From assembly GCA_036000105.1 (NCBI GenBank), contig DASYGE010000002.1, positions 248,001 to 312,000 on the forward strand: a stretch of DNA of 64,000 nucleotides, written 5' to 3'. Positions 8,760-17,370 of this stretch are shown in pieces (the first letter of the stretch is position 1; each line of letters starts with the position of its first letter). Under the pieces are notes generated by a model. That model did no database searches. It had not been told where the DNA came from and saw nothing but the letters and a program-made list of their open reading frames with translations. The translations under genes and the position numbers were made by a program. This DNA comes from DASUBN01 sp036000105. GTDB lineage: Bacteria > Pseudomonadota > Gammaproteobacteria > Natronospirales > REEB76.

Positions 8760-8816
8760 GCCTGACGTTTTGCGTCTCTTAAGCAAACCGTACTCCGTAC
8801 TCGAGGATGACCGTCC

Positions 8817-10295
8817 ATGGATCAGCAGCGTTTTGATGCCTTAAAGGCAGCCGGCTACAACCGTATCCCCATGGTGAAGGAGATCCTCGCGGATCTCGAT
8901 ACGCCCTTGAGCATCTATCTCAAGCTGGCGAACGCGCCCAATACCTTCCTGCTGGAATCGGTGGAAGGCGGCGAGACCTGGGGCCGCTATTCCATCATCG
9001 GCCTCTCCGCCGCCGCGCTGCTCACGGTGCAGGACGGCGTGTGCCGCGTGACGAGCACCGCGGGCGAGGAGCCCATCCCGCTCACCGACCCCTTCGCGGC
9101 CATCGAGGCTTTCCGTGGGCGCTTTCGCGCACCGGCGCTGCCCGGCCTGCCGCGCTTCAGCGGCGGCCTAGTGGGCTACTTCAGCCACGATACCGTGGCC
9201 TATATCGAACCCACGCTCTCCCAGGAAGGCGGCCCCGACGAACTGGGTTGCCCGGACGTGTGTCTCCTGCTCGCCGAAGAACTGGTGATCTTCGACAACC
9301 TGCGGGGCACGGTGCAGATCCTGGTGCACGCCCATGCAGAAGACGCGGACGGCCTTGCGGCGGCGGCGCGGCGCCTGGAAGAGCTGGCGGCGAAGCTGCG
9401 GGCGCCGCTGCGTTATCCTTCCCAGGGCGGTTATGCGGGCAGCGCCGCGGGGGAGTTCACCTCCGGCTTCGAGGAGAAGGCTTTCTGCCGCGCCGTGGAG
9501 AAGGTGCGGGACTACATACGCGACGGCGATGCCTTCCAGGTGGTCTTGTCCCAGCGGCTCTCGGCGCCCTTCGAAGGGAAGGCTCTGGATGTGTATCGCG
9601 CCCTGCGCGTGATCAACCCCTCCCCCTATATGTACCACCTGGATTTCGGCAGCTTCCAGGTGACCGGCTCTTCACCAGAAGTGCTGGTGCGGGTGGAGGA
9701 TGGGGAAGTGATGCTGCGGCCCATCGCCGGCACCCGCCCGCGAGGCGCCACACCTGCAGAAGACGAGCATCTCGCGGAAGAACTGCTGGCAGACCCCAAG
9801 GAACTGGCGGAGCACGTGATGCTCGTGGACTTGGGGCGCAACGACGTGGGTCGGGTGGCCGAGACCGGTAGCGTGCGGGTGACAGAGCGGATGGTGATCG
9901 AGCGCTACTCCCATGTGATGCACATCGTCTCCGAGGTGCGCGGAAAGCTCAAAGCTGGATTGGGGCCCCTGGACGTGCTCAAGGCCTCGTTCCCCGCCGG
10001 CACCGTGAGCGGAGCGCCCAAGGTGCGGGCTCTCGAGATCATCCGGGAGCTGGAGCCCGTGAAGCGCGGCATCTATTCCGGGGCCGTGGGCTATATCGGC
10101 TGGAACGGCAACCTGGATACCGCCATCGCCATCCGCACGGCGGTGGTGAAGGACGGCCGCCTGCACGTGCAAGCAGGGGCCGGCATCGTGCATGATTCCG
10201 TGCCGGTGAACGAATGGCACGAGACCCTCAATAAGGCCAAGGCTCTGTTGAAAGCAGTCGCCATGACGCGTGACGGTGCTGGGCGGGGGCAATAA
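8817..10295 (+). CDS. trpE: Anthranilate synthase component I
   Basis: Converts chorismate plus ammonia from TrpG to anthranilate, the first committed step to tryptophan. The feedback-binding motif LLES lies at residues 45-48. The chorismate-binding domain holds GTRPRGATPAEDE, MLVDLGRNDVGRV and the SGAPKVRALEII segment. The 492 residues are the standard length. The gap to trpG is unusually long (145 bp) and is filled by a hairpin repeat. Tryptophan feedback is expected from the LLES motif, and attenuation is possible given the leader at 8697. Confidence 0.97.
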   Translation: MDQQRFDALKAAGYNRIPMVKEILADLDTPLSIYLKLANAPNTFLLESVEGGETWGRYSIIGLSAAALLTVQDGVCRVTSTAGEEPIPLTDPFAAIEAFRGRFRAPALPGLPRFSGGLVGYFSHDTVAYIEPTLSQEGGPDELGCPDVCLLLAEELVIFDNLRGTVQILVHAHAEDADGLAAAARRLEELAAKLRAPLRYPSQGGYAGSAAGEFTSGFEEKAFCRAVEKVRDYIRDGDAFQVVLSQRLSAPFEGKALDVYRALRVINPSPYMYHLDFGSFQVTGSSPEVLVRVEDGEVMLRPIAGTRPRGATPAEDEHLAEELLADPKELAEHVMLVDLGRNDVGRVAETGSVRVTERMVIERYSHVMHIVSEVRGKLKAGLGPLDVLKASFPAGTVSGAPKVRALEIIRELEPVKRGIYSGAVGYIGWNGNLDTAIAIRTAVVKDGRLHVQAGAGIVHDSVPVNEWHETLNKAKALLKAVAMTRDGAGRGQ

Positions 10296-10310
10296 TTATG
10301 CGGGCGCCTA

Positions 10311-10431
10311 TAAAATCCAGATTTTGCTTGCTGGCTAGGCGCGGGAGGCAAGCACCCGGAGCGTGCTCTTACGCACGTGAGGACGGCGAGCCGCACCGCA
10401 ACGCCGCCAGGAAGCAAAAGATGATTTTTAG
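10311..10431. repeat. ERIC-like hairpin element, copy 1 (between trpE and trpG)
   Basis: An imperfect 121-bp palindrome. The outer arms pair AAAATC..TTTTGCT with AGCAAAAG..GATTTT. The next stem pairs TGCTGGC with GCCAGG, and the centre is CCGGAGCGTGC..GCACGTGAGGAC (10355-10384). The same centre occurs in the elements at 15197, 21767, 47916 and 56384. It lies inside the trp transcription unit and ends 10 bp before the trpG start. Confidence 0.85.
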
Positions 10432-10440
10432 AGGTGCCCG

Positions 10441-11019
10441 ATGATATTGATGATCGATAACTACGACAGTTTTACTTACAACCTGGTGCAGTACCTGGGT
10501 GAGTTGGGCGCGGACGTGGCGGTGCACCGCAACGACACCTTGAGCGTGGTGGAAGCCGGCGCTCTCGGGCCGGAACGTATCGTCATCTCGCCCGGGCCCT
10601 GCACCCCCAGCGAAGCGGGCATCTGTGTGGAACTGATCCAGCAGCTCGGCGGGCAGGTGCCTATCCTCGGCGTGTGCCTGGGACATCAGGCCATCGGCCA
10701 GGCTTTCGGCGGGCGCATCGTGCACGCGGGTCAGGTGATGCACGGCAAGGTGTCGCGCATCCGGCACAGGGGCCAAGGCGTGTTCCGCAATCTGCCCGAC
10801 GCTTTCGAGGCCACCCGCTATCATTCGTTGGTCATCGACAAGGGTTCACTGCCGGACTGCCTGGAAGTGACCGCCTGGACCGAGGATGGGCGGGGGAAGA
10901 TCGAGGAGATCATGGGAGTACGGCATAAGACGCTGCCCATCGAAGGCGTGCAGTTCCATCCCGAATCCATCCTCACGCAGCACGGCCACGATCTGCTGAA
11001 CAACTTCCTGAAGGGCTGA
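10441..11019 (+). CDS. trpG: Anthranilate synthase component II (glutamine amidotransferase)
   Basis: Class I glutamine amidotransferase feeding ammonia to TrpE. The catalytic triad is Cys79 in GVCLGHQAIGQ with His173 and Glu175 in QFHPES. The N terminus MILMIDNYDSFTYNLVQYLG is diagnostic for TrpG/PabA. At 192 residues it is a stand-alone subunit, not fused to TrpD or TrpC. The same protein may also serve aminodeoxychorismate synthase, since no separate pabA is visible here. trpD starts 5 bp after its stop. Confidence 0.96.
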   Translation: MILMIDNYDSFTYNLVQYLGELGADVAVHRNDTLSVVEAGALGPERIVISPGPCTPSEAGICVELIQQLGGQVPILGVCLGHQAIGQAFGGRIVHAGQVMHGKVSRIRHRGQGVFRNLPDAFEATRYHSLVIDKGSLPDCLEVTAWTEDGRGKIEEIMGVRHKTLPIEGVQFHPESILTQHGHDLLNNFLKG

Positions 11020-11024
11020 GACGC

Positions 11025-12035
11025 GTGGACATCAAAGACGCCATAGGCACCATCGTCTCGCGGATAGACCTCAGCGAAGCCGAGATGCAGGCAGTGATGC
11101 GCCAGATCATGACCGGCGGCGCCACGCCCACCCAGATCGGCGGCTTCCTGGCCGGCTTGCGCGCCAAGGGCGAGAGCGTGACCGAGATCAGCGCCGCGGC
11201 GCGGGTGATGCGTGAACTCGCCATGCCGGTGAAGGTGCGCCCCGAGCACCTGGTGGACACCTGCGGCACCGGCGGCGACGGCAAGAGCATCTTCAACGTG
11301 TCCACCGGCGCCGCCTTCGTGGTGGCCGCCGCCGGCGGGCGCGTGGCCAAACACGGTAACCGCTCCATGTCGAGCAAGTCCGGCAGCGCCGATGTGCTGG
11401 AAGCCATGGGCGTGCCCCTGGAACTGCACCCTGAGCTGGTGGCCCAGTGCATAGACACCATCGGCATCGGTTTCATGTTCGCCCCGGCCCACCATCCTGC
11501 GGCACGCTACGCGGCCGCGCCGCGCCGGGAACTTGGCACCCGCACGCTCTTCAACCTTCTGGGGCCTCTCACCAATCCCGCCGGCGCTCCCAACCAGCTC
11601 GTGGGTGTGTTCGCCGACCGCTGGGTGGAGCCCATGACGCAGGTGTTGCACTCCCTTGGCAGCGAGCATGTGCTGGTGGTGCATGCGGAAGACGGGCTGG
11701 ACGAGATCAGCATCGCCGCCCCGACGCGGGTGGCGGAACTCAAGGATGGCGAGGTGCAGAGCTACCGCATCGAACCGGAGCAGTTCGGCGTGCAGCGCCG
11801 ATCCCTGGATGCGCTCGCGGTGAAGAGCCCCCAGGAGAGTCTGGCGCTCATACAGGAGGCCCTCTCGGGCAAACCCGGGCCCGCCCACGACATGCTGGTG
11901 CTGAACGCCGGCGCGGCCATCTATGCGGCGCGGGTCGCGGATTCCCTGGCGGCGGGAGTGGAGCAGGCGCGGGCGGCCATCGCGGCGGGTGCGGCGCAGA
12001 AGAAGCTCCAACAGTTCGTGGAAGCGACGCGATGA
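11025..12035 (+). CDS. trpD: Anthranilate phosphoribosyltransferase
   Basis: Transfers phosphoribose from PRPP to anthranilate. The start is GTG at 11025, 5 bp after trpG. The PRPP loop DTCGTGGDG, the KHGNRSMSSKSGSADVLEA segment and the FAPAHHPA motif are all typical. The 336 residues are the usual length. The stop overlaps the trpC start in an ATGA arrangement, which couples their translation. Confidence 0.96.
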   Translation: MDIKDAIGTIVSRIDLSEAEMQAVMRQIMTGGATPTQIGGFLAGLRAKGESVTEISAAARVMRELAMPVKVRPEHLVDTCGTGGDGKSIFNVSTGAAFVVAAAGGRVAKHGNRSMSSKSGSADVLEAMGVPLELHPELVAQCIDTIGIGFMFAPAHHPAARYAAAPRRELGTRTLFNLLGPLTNPAGAPNQLVGVFADRWVEPMTQVLHSLGSEHVLVVHAEDGLDEISIAAPTRVAELKDGEVQSYRIEPEQFGVQRRSLDALAVKSPQESLALIQEALSGKPGPAHDMLVLNAGAAIYAARVADSLAAGVEQARAAIAAGAAQKKLQQFVEATR

Positions 12036-12829
12036 ATGCGACCGCGGACATCCTGCAACGCATACTCGCCGTGAAGGTGGAGGAAGTGCGCTCCGGCAGT
12101 GAGGCCCGGCCCCTGAAGCAATTGCGCGGCGAGATGGAAGCCGCGCCCGAGCCTAGGGATTTTCTGGGGGCACTCAAGGAGACCGCGGGCCGGGGCCGGC
12201 CGGCGGTGATCGCCGAGATCAAGAAAGCCTCCCCCAGCCAGGGTGTGCTGCGGCCCCACTTCGATCCGGCGGCCATCGCCGTGAGTTACGCCAAGGCCGG
12301 GGCGAGTTGCCTCTCCATCCTCACGGATCGGCAGTTCTTCCAGGGCACGCCTGAGTACCTCACGCAGGGGCGGGCGGCTTGCACTTTGCCGGTGCTGCGC
12401 AAAGATTTCATCATCGACCCCTGGCAGGTCTATGAATCCCGCGCCATGGGCGCGGATTGTATCCTCTTGATAGTAAAGGCTTTAGGGGATGCCCAGCTCA
12501 CTGAACTGGCGGCCTTGGCTTCGGACTTGGGGATGGACACCCTCATGGAAGTGCACGACAGCGAGGAGCTGGAAAGGGCGCTGCAACTCAACCCCCCCCT
12601 CATCGGTATCAACAACCGCAACCTCACGAGTTTCCACACGGACCTGGGCGTGACCTTAAGTCTCTTGCCGCGCATCCCGTCGGACTGTCTGGTGGTGACC
12701 GAGAGCGGCATCAAGACCCGGGAGGACGTGGCCCGCATCTTGGGTCACGGAGTGAAGGGATTCCTTATCGGCGAAACTTTTATGAGAGCAGACGACCCGG
12801 GAAAAAAACTAGCGGAGCTGTTCGGGTAA
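12032..12829 (+). CDS. trpC: Indole-3-glycerol phosphate synthase
   Basis: Converts CdRP to indole-3-glycerol phosphate in tryptophan synthesis. The start at 12032 overlaps the trpD stop by 4 bp; the longer open frame upstream lies wholly within trpD. TIM-barrel motifs are IAEIKKASPSQG, LRKDFIIDPWQVYE, INNRNL and TESGI. At 265 residues it is monofunctional, without the TrpF domain found in enteric bacteria. trpF, trpB and trpA are not in this window, so the trp genes are split as in many Xanthomonadales. Confidence 0.96.
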   Translation: MNATADILQRILAVKVEEVRSGSEARPLKQLRGEMEAAPEPRDFLGALKETAGRGRPAVIAEIKKASPSQGVLRPHFDPAAIAVSYAKAGASCLSILTDRQFFQGTPEYLTQGRAACTLPVLRKDFIIDPWQVYESRAMGADCILLIVKALGDAQLTELAALASDLGMDTLMEVHDSEELERALQLNPPLIGINNRNLTSFHTDLGVTLSLLPRIPSDCLVVTESGIKTREDVARILGHGVKGFLIGETFMRADDPGKKLAELFG

Positions 12830-12854
12830 GGAACAGCCCCGCCTTCCAGTCTTT

Positions 12855-13913
12855 TCAGCCTTTCTTCAACGAAGCGATGTCGATAACGAAGCGATAACGT
12901 ACGTCGCTCTTGAGCATGCGATCGTAGGCTTTGTTGATATCCTCGGCCTTGACCATCTCCACGTCGCAGTTGACGCCCTTCTCGGCACAGAAATCCAGCA
13001 TCTCCTGGGTCTCGGCGATACCGCCGATCACGGAGCCCGCGATGGCGCGGCGCCCGACGATGAGCGCGCCCGGGCTCACCGGGTTGGTGAGCGGCGTGAG
13101 CTGCCCCACGATCACGTAGGTGCCGTCGCGCTTGACCGTGGCCACGTAAGGATTGATGTCGTGATCATGGGGCACAGTGTCTATGATGAAGTCGAAGCGG
13201 CCGGTCACGGCGGCCATCTGCTTCGGGTCCGTGGAGAGCACCACGTGGTCCGCCCCCAGGCGGCGGGCTTCCTGCTCCTTGCCCGGGGTGCGGGTGAAGA
13301 GAGTCACGTCCGCGCCGAAGGCCTTGGCGAGCTTGAGGCCCATGTGGCCGAGGCCGCCCAAGCCCACGATGGCCACCTTGCTGCCCTTGCCCACTTTCCA
13401 GTGGCGCAGCGGCGAGTACATGGTGATGCCGGCGCAGAGCAGCGGCGCAGCGGCTTTGATGTCGAGCTTGGCAGGTACCCGCACCACGAACTTCTGGGAG
13501 ACCACGATGCGTTCCGAGTAGCCGCCGTAGGTGGGCAGCTTGTCGTGGCGATCCATGTCGTTATAGGTGAAGGTGGCGCGGTTCTCGCAGTATTGCTCCA
13601 GGTCTGCGGCGCAGGCGGCGCAATGCTGGCAGGAATCCACCATGCAGCCGATACCCACCATGTCACCCGGCTTGAAGCCCTTCACCTCGGCACCCACGCT
13701 CGCCACGCGGCCGATGATCTCGTGGCCCGGCACCATGGGGTAACGGCTGCCGCCCCATTCGTCCCGCGCCTGATGGATGTCGCTGTGGCAGATGCCGCAG
13801 TAGAGGATGTCGATGACCACGTCGTTGGCGCGCGGATCGCGGCGCGTGAACTCGAAGGGCCCGATGGGGGTGGTGGCGGACTGGGCTGCGTAGCCGTGGG
13901 TCTTCATGGGCAT
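12855..13913 (-). CDS. Zinc-dependent NAD(P) alcohol dehydrogenase (YahK/cinnamyl-alcohol type)
   Basis: A 352-residue medium-chain dehydrogenase acting on alcohols and aldehydes, probably with NADPH. The catalytic zinc site comes from YCGICHSD and GHEIIG. The structural zinc site is the four-Cys cluster in DSCQHCAACAADLEQYCE. The Rossmann motif is GLGGLGHMG. The start at 13913 has an AGGAG site 6 bp upstream; 26 extra upstream codons in frame are unlikely. It is convergent with trpC and unrelated to that pathway. Substrate is unknown. Confidence 0.9.
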   Translation of the reverse strand: MPMKTHGYAAQSATTPIGPFEFTRRDPRANDVVIDILYCGICHSDIHQARDEWGGSRYPMVPGHEIIGRVASVGAEVKGFKPGDMVGIGCMVDSCQHCAACAADLEQYCENRATFTYNDMDRHDKLPTYGGYSERIVVSQKFVVRVPAKLDIKAAAPLLCAGITMYSPLRHWKVGKGSKVAIVGLGGLGHMGLKLAKAFGADVTLFTRTPGKEQEARRLGADHVVLSTDPKQMAAVTGRFDFIIDTVPHDHDINPYVATVKRDGTYVIVGQLTPLTNPVSPGALIVGRRAIAGSVIGGIAETQEMLDFCAEKGVNCDVEMVKAEDINKAYDRMLKSDVRYRFVIDIASLKKG

Positions 13914-13999
13914 GGGTATCTCCTGAACTTTCGGATGTCGGATATCCGGGATGCGACGGTCATGACCGCCGATCCGGCTGGAAAATTCCAAAAGACCTT

Positions 14000-14719
14000 T
14001 CAGCGTCTGGCTTTCGGGGAATCGTAGCCGTGTTGCTTGTGGGCCAGCTGACGGCTCAAGGGGATGGTGGAGTCGCTGTCCGGCCGGGCGCCAAACACCA
14101 CGATGGTCTTGCCCGCGGCGCTGATGAGGCCGTGTTCTTCCAGGGACTTGAGCACGCGACCGGCCATCTCCCGGGAACAGCCCACGATGCGGCCTATCTC
14201 CTGGCGGCTGATGCGGATCTGCATGCCGTCCGGATGGGTCATGGCGTCCGGCTGCTGGCAGAGGTCCAGCAGGGCGCGGGCGATGCGGCCGGTGACGTCC
14301 AGGAACGCTAGGTCGCTGACCTTGCGGGTGGTGCGCTTCAGGCGTGCTACCAACTGTCCCGCCAACTCGAAGAGCAGGTCCGGATCGCTATGCGCCAGCT
14401 CGCGGAAGCGCGCGTAGCTGATCTCCGCCAACTGGCATTCGGTGCGGGTGCGCACCCAGGCGCTGCGGCGGGACTCATCCGCGAACAGGCCCATCTCACC
14501 GAAGAACTCGCCGCGGTTGAGATAGGCCACCACGATCTCGTTGCCGTCCTCGTCTTCCACGATGACCGCGACGGATCCGATGATCACCAGGAAGAGGCTG
14601 TTGGATTCATCGCCGGCGTTCACCACCGGTGTCTTGGCGGGGAAGTGGCGCAGATGGCAATGGCCGACGAACCGGTCGAGGACCGGTAGGTCGAAACTCT
14701 TGGTCTGCTCCTCGGTCAT
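14000..14719 (-). CDS. crp: Crp/Clp-type transcription regulator
   Basis: A CRP-family global regulator. The cyclic-nucleotide domain spans roughly residues 20-140, with FGEMGLF and RRSAWVR matching the E. coli CRP cAMP pocket. The pocket Thr-Ser pair at the C helix is Thr-Thr here (RTTRKV), as in Xanthomonas Clp, which responds to c-di-GMP. The C-terminal winged helix reads ISRQEIGRIVGCSREMAGRVL, nearly identical to the CRP recognition helix. At 239 residues it is longer than E. coli CRP (210) at both ends. Location next to trpC matches Xanthomonadales clp. Which ligand it uses is open. Confidence 0.9.
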   Translation of the reverse strand: MTEEQTKSFDLPVLDRFVGHCHLRHFPAKTPVVNAGDESNSLFLVIIGSVAVIVEDEDGNEIVVAYLNRGEFFGEMGLFADESRRSAWVRTRTECQLAEISYARFRELAHSDPDLLFELAGQLVARLKRTTRKVSDLAFLDVTGRIARALLDLCQQPDAMTHPDGMQIRISRQEIGRIVGCSREMAGRVLKSLEEHGLISAAGKTIVVFGARPDSDSTIPLSRQLAHKQHGYDSPKARR

Positions 14720-14925
14720 CGCATGTTCCCCGGCGCGTAGGCGCGTGTATAAACTACCATGTTTATCCGCGCCAAAGCCGGTATGGATAAGTCGATTTTA
14801 TCAAGCAGAACAGGATGTTATGTCGGACCCGGCCTACACGCGCATGCGGCGTGCAAGTGAGCCGATAGAATGAGCCGCCGCGAAATCCTGTCGCGGACCA
14901 ACGTGCGACCTCGGGGAACCTTTAC

Positions 14926-15201
14926 GTGTCGAAAGTAAGCATCTTGTACGCGATCACCGGGCTCATAGCCGTGGCCTATGGACTCCTGCTCTTGTGGAGT
15001 ACCAAGCACGCAGACCAGGAATCAGGCCGGCAGGACTGGATGAATTCGGAAGAAGTGACCAAGAGCCGCTTCAATAGCCTGCAGAACATGCGCTACCTGA
15101 TGCGCCCCGATCGGCAGAACATCAGTTTCAGCAAGAGCAAGGGTAGGGCTTACGCGATGATCGGAATCGGCATCGCGCTCATCGTGATGGCTTTTACCTA
15201 A
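14926..15201 (+). CDS. Small two-helix membrane protein, 91 aa
   Basis: Not a family I recognise. A GTG start at 14926 opens a protein with an N-terminal helix (ILYAITGLIAVAYGLLLLW) and a C-terminal helix (YAMIGIGIALIVMAF). A polar middle contains SRFNSLQNMRYLMRPDRQN. It stands divergent from crp. Its stop codon lies inside the left arm of the hairpin element at 15197. Codon use is GC-rich like the chromosome, supporting a real gene. Confidence 0.65.
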   Translation: MSKVSILYAITGLIAVAYGLLLLWSTKHADQESGRQDWMNSEEVTKSRFNSLQNMRYLMRPDRQNISFSKSKGRAYAMIGIGIALIVMAFT

Positions 15202-15324
15202 AAATTGATCTTTTCGCCTCCAGCGTCGTTAAAAATACCCTCGCAGTCCTCACGTACTTAAGAGTACGCTCCGGGTGCTCGGGCATTTTTGCCTAGCTGG
15301 CGACGAAAATCTCTAATTTTTAGG
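15197..15324. repeat. ERIC-like hairpin element, copy 2
   Basis: A 128-bp imperfect palindrome. The left arm CCTAAAAATTGATCTTTTCG pairs with the right arm CGAAAATCTCTAATTTTTAGG. The centre CCTCACGTACTTAAGAGTAC is followed by GCTCCGG (15248-15275). It may act as a terminator-like structure for the gene at 14926, whose stop codon overlaps its first bases. Confidence 0.85.
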
Positions 15325-15408
15325 TTCTATTCAGCGCCGTTAAGAAATCTGGATAAAATCCAGTACGCAGTTGATTCCCTGCCGCAACTGGTCGTCGGCC
15401 GCAGAGCA

Positions 15409-16044
15409 TCACTTAGGCCGGCGGACGACTCTCACCTTCCCGGTCTTCCCGCCGCCACAGAAGAACTGTTCCCCGCCATCGGACTCGAGCCCCGACACAC
15501 CCGCTCCAGGCGGCATCTCGAGTTTCTCCAGGACCTCTCCCGTCCGGGGATCGATATGTCTCAGATCGCTCTCGTCGCCTTCCCAGGTGGCGTGCCAGAG
15601 TTCGCCGTCCACCCAGGTGACCCCGGTGACGAAGCGGTTGGACTCGATGGTGCGCAGGATCGCCCCGGTCTGGGGATCGATCTGATGGATCTTGCGGCGC
15701 CGATGCTGCCCCACCCAGAGCGACCCTTCGGCCCACGTCAGCCCTGAGCCACCGCCGTCGGGCGCCGGGATCGTGGCGAGCACACGACCGGTCTCCGGAT
15801 CTATCTTCTGGATGCGATCGTCGGAGAGCTGGAACAGATGTCGGCCATCGAAGGCCGTGCCTGCATGGGCGACGATATCGATGGAGCGCAGCGTCTTCCC
15901 GCTGGTCGGATCGAGGGCGTTCAGCTTGTCTCCGGAGGCGAACCAGACCTGCCGGCCGTCATAGGTGACACCAGCCACCTGCTCGACACCTGGGAAGGGT
16001 CCGTATTCGCGGATGATCTTGGCGGCTGATCGTTTCATGCTCAC
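15409..16044 (-). CDS. Beta-propeller protein, virginiamycin-B-lyase/glutamine-cyclotransferase-like
   Basis: A 211-residue protein made of about five repeats of the pattern W..G..LW....DRI..IDP.TG (for example RIQKIDPETGRVLATI and KIHQIDPQTGAILRTI), forming a small beta-propeller. No signal peptide is visible. Related annotated proteins are called PQQ-like propeller or Vgb family, but catalytic residues cannot be assigned. It lies 3 bp from the stop-side of the regulator gene at 16048 in the same direction and is likely cotranscribed with it. Confidence 0.7.
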   Translation of the reverse strand: MSMKRSAAKIIREYGPFPGVEQVAGVTYDGRQVWFASGDKLNALDPTSGKTLRSIDIVAHAGTAFDGRHLFQLSDDRIQKIDPETGRVLATIPAPDGGGSGLTWAEGSLWVGQHRRRKIHQIDPQTGAILRTIESNRFVTGVTWVDGELWHATWEGDESDLRHIDPRTGEVLEKLEMPPGAGVSGLESDGGEQFFCGGGKTGKVRVVRRPK

Positions 16045-16047
16045 ATC

Positions 16048-17295
16048 CTAGTCGATGGGCAATGGAGCGGGGAGTAACAAAGTCGTCGTGAATCCCGGTA
16101 TGGGCGGCGTCATCCAGCGGCGGGTCCGCCCGCGCCCGAACGCCTGCGCCTTGCCGGCAGCCGCGAGCGAGTCGAGGGCCCGCTGCACGGTGCGTTGGCT
16201 GGCCCCGAGCGCCAGCGCCAGGGCCGAGCTGGACCAGGACTCGCCGTCGGTGAGGAAGGCGAGCACCTCCCCGTGCTCCTCTTCGACGGGTCGCGCCAGG
16301 ACGACGATCTCGCGTGCGCGGCGCGGCACCAGTGCAAATCCCTGCTGCGTCGCGCTCACGCCGGCCAGCGGCCGAAGCATCGTACGCAAGCGCCCGATCT
16401 CGACCCGCAAGCGTGCGCGATAGGATTCATCGGCGCGCTTGCCCCGGAATGCCCGCGCGACGAGCGTGTCCCTCGCCACGTCCCCGGGCCAGGCTTCGGC
16501 CAGCGCACGGGCGAGGGCGAACAACACCGGGCGCCTTGCGAGGGAGACCACGGTGCGCCCCTGACGCACCACATGCCGGCAGCCGTCCACCACGAGCGCC
16601 TTCGAGGCCAGTAGGGTTTCCACCTCCCCGAGCAACAGGGACCGCTCTTCGCCACGCCTGATGAGACGCGCTGCGGGGGCTTTGAGGTGTAGGGATGCGT
16701 TCTCGACCTCCGCGGTCAACGCAGGGATGCCCGCCTGGCGCGCGGCGCGCTCGGCCCGGACCAATGCAGCGCGCGCCGGCTTCGTCCGGATGCGCCGCAT
16801 CGCTATCCCCGCGACCACCAGCTCATGGGCGGCTCGGTACGCGGGCGGGAAGGGCGCCGGGTCGAGCCCGGCGAGCGTGCGCTCGGCCTCGTCGAGGCGC
16901 CCGATCAGGAGCAGGCGCCGGACCTTGAGATAGCGGGCATGGGCAGCGTTCGCCCGGTCACCATGTTCTTCGAGCGTCATCCGTGCTGCATCCAGCGCTT
17001 TCGCAGGCCAGTCCAGCTCGCGGGAGGCGAGCGCGATCTCCGCCTCGGCGACCACACATCTGGCGCGGGCCACAGCCTCTTTCGGACCAAAGGCGCGGGC
17101 CGCCCTGCGCAAGATGGCCTTCGCCCGGACCAAGTCGCCGAGCTGCGCCATGGCGATGCCCCGCAGCGCGAGCGCAGGGGCGTCGTTACGCAAGGCGACC
17201 CGCTTCAATGCACCGAGGGGGTCACCCGCTGCGAGCGCACGCGCTGCGGCTGTGATCAGTGAATCCATCCGAATCCCGCCACACTTGTTACTCAC
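16048..17295 (-). CDS. Double winged-helix transcription regulator, 415 aa
   Basis: Residues 10-220 form an all-helical, Ala/Arg-rich repeat resembling TPR arrays. Residues about 235-320 resemble an OmpR-type winged helix (ARAFRGKRADESYRARLRVEIGRLR). A second helix-turn-helix follows (WSSSALALALGASQRTVQRALDSL). The DNA-binding parts imply regulation of the adjacent divergent operon starting at 17371, across a 75-bp intergenic region. The start is GTG at 17295 or ATG at 17268; neither has a strong ribosome site. I know no characterised relative. Confidence 0.72.
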   Translation of the reverse strand: MSNKCGGIRMDSLITAAARALAAGDPLGALKRVALRNDAPALALRGIAMAQLGDLVRAKAILRRAARAFGPKEAVARARCVVAEAEIALASRELDWPAKALDAARMTLEEHGDRANAAHARYLKVRRLLLIGRLDEAERTLAGLDPAPFPPAYRAAHELVVAGIAMRRIRTKPARAALVRAERAARQAGIPALTAEVENASLHLKAPAARLIRRGEERSLLLGEVETLLASKALVVDGCRHVVRQGRTVVSLARRPVLFALARALAEAWPGDVARDTLVARAFRGKRADESYRARLRVEIGRLRTMLRPLAGVSATQQGFALVPRRAREIVVLARPVEEEHGEVLAFLTDGESWSSSALALALGASQRTVQRALDSLAAAGKAQAFGRGRTRRWMTPPIPGFTTTLLLPAPLPID

Positions 17296-17370
17296 GCCGT
17301 CTGATGCCCGCCACTAGTCTATCCCACGACCTAGAGACCAGTACGTCACGTCAGAACCGGAGGAGAAGCC

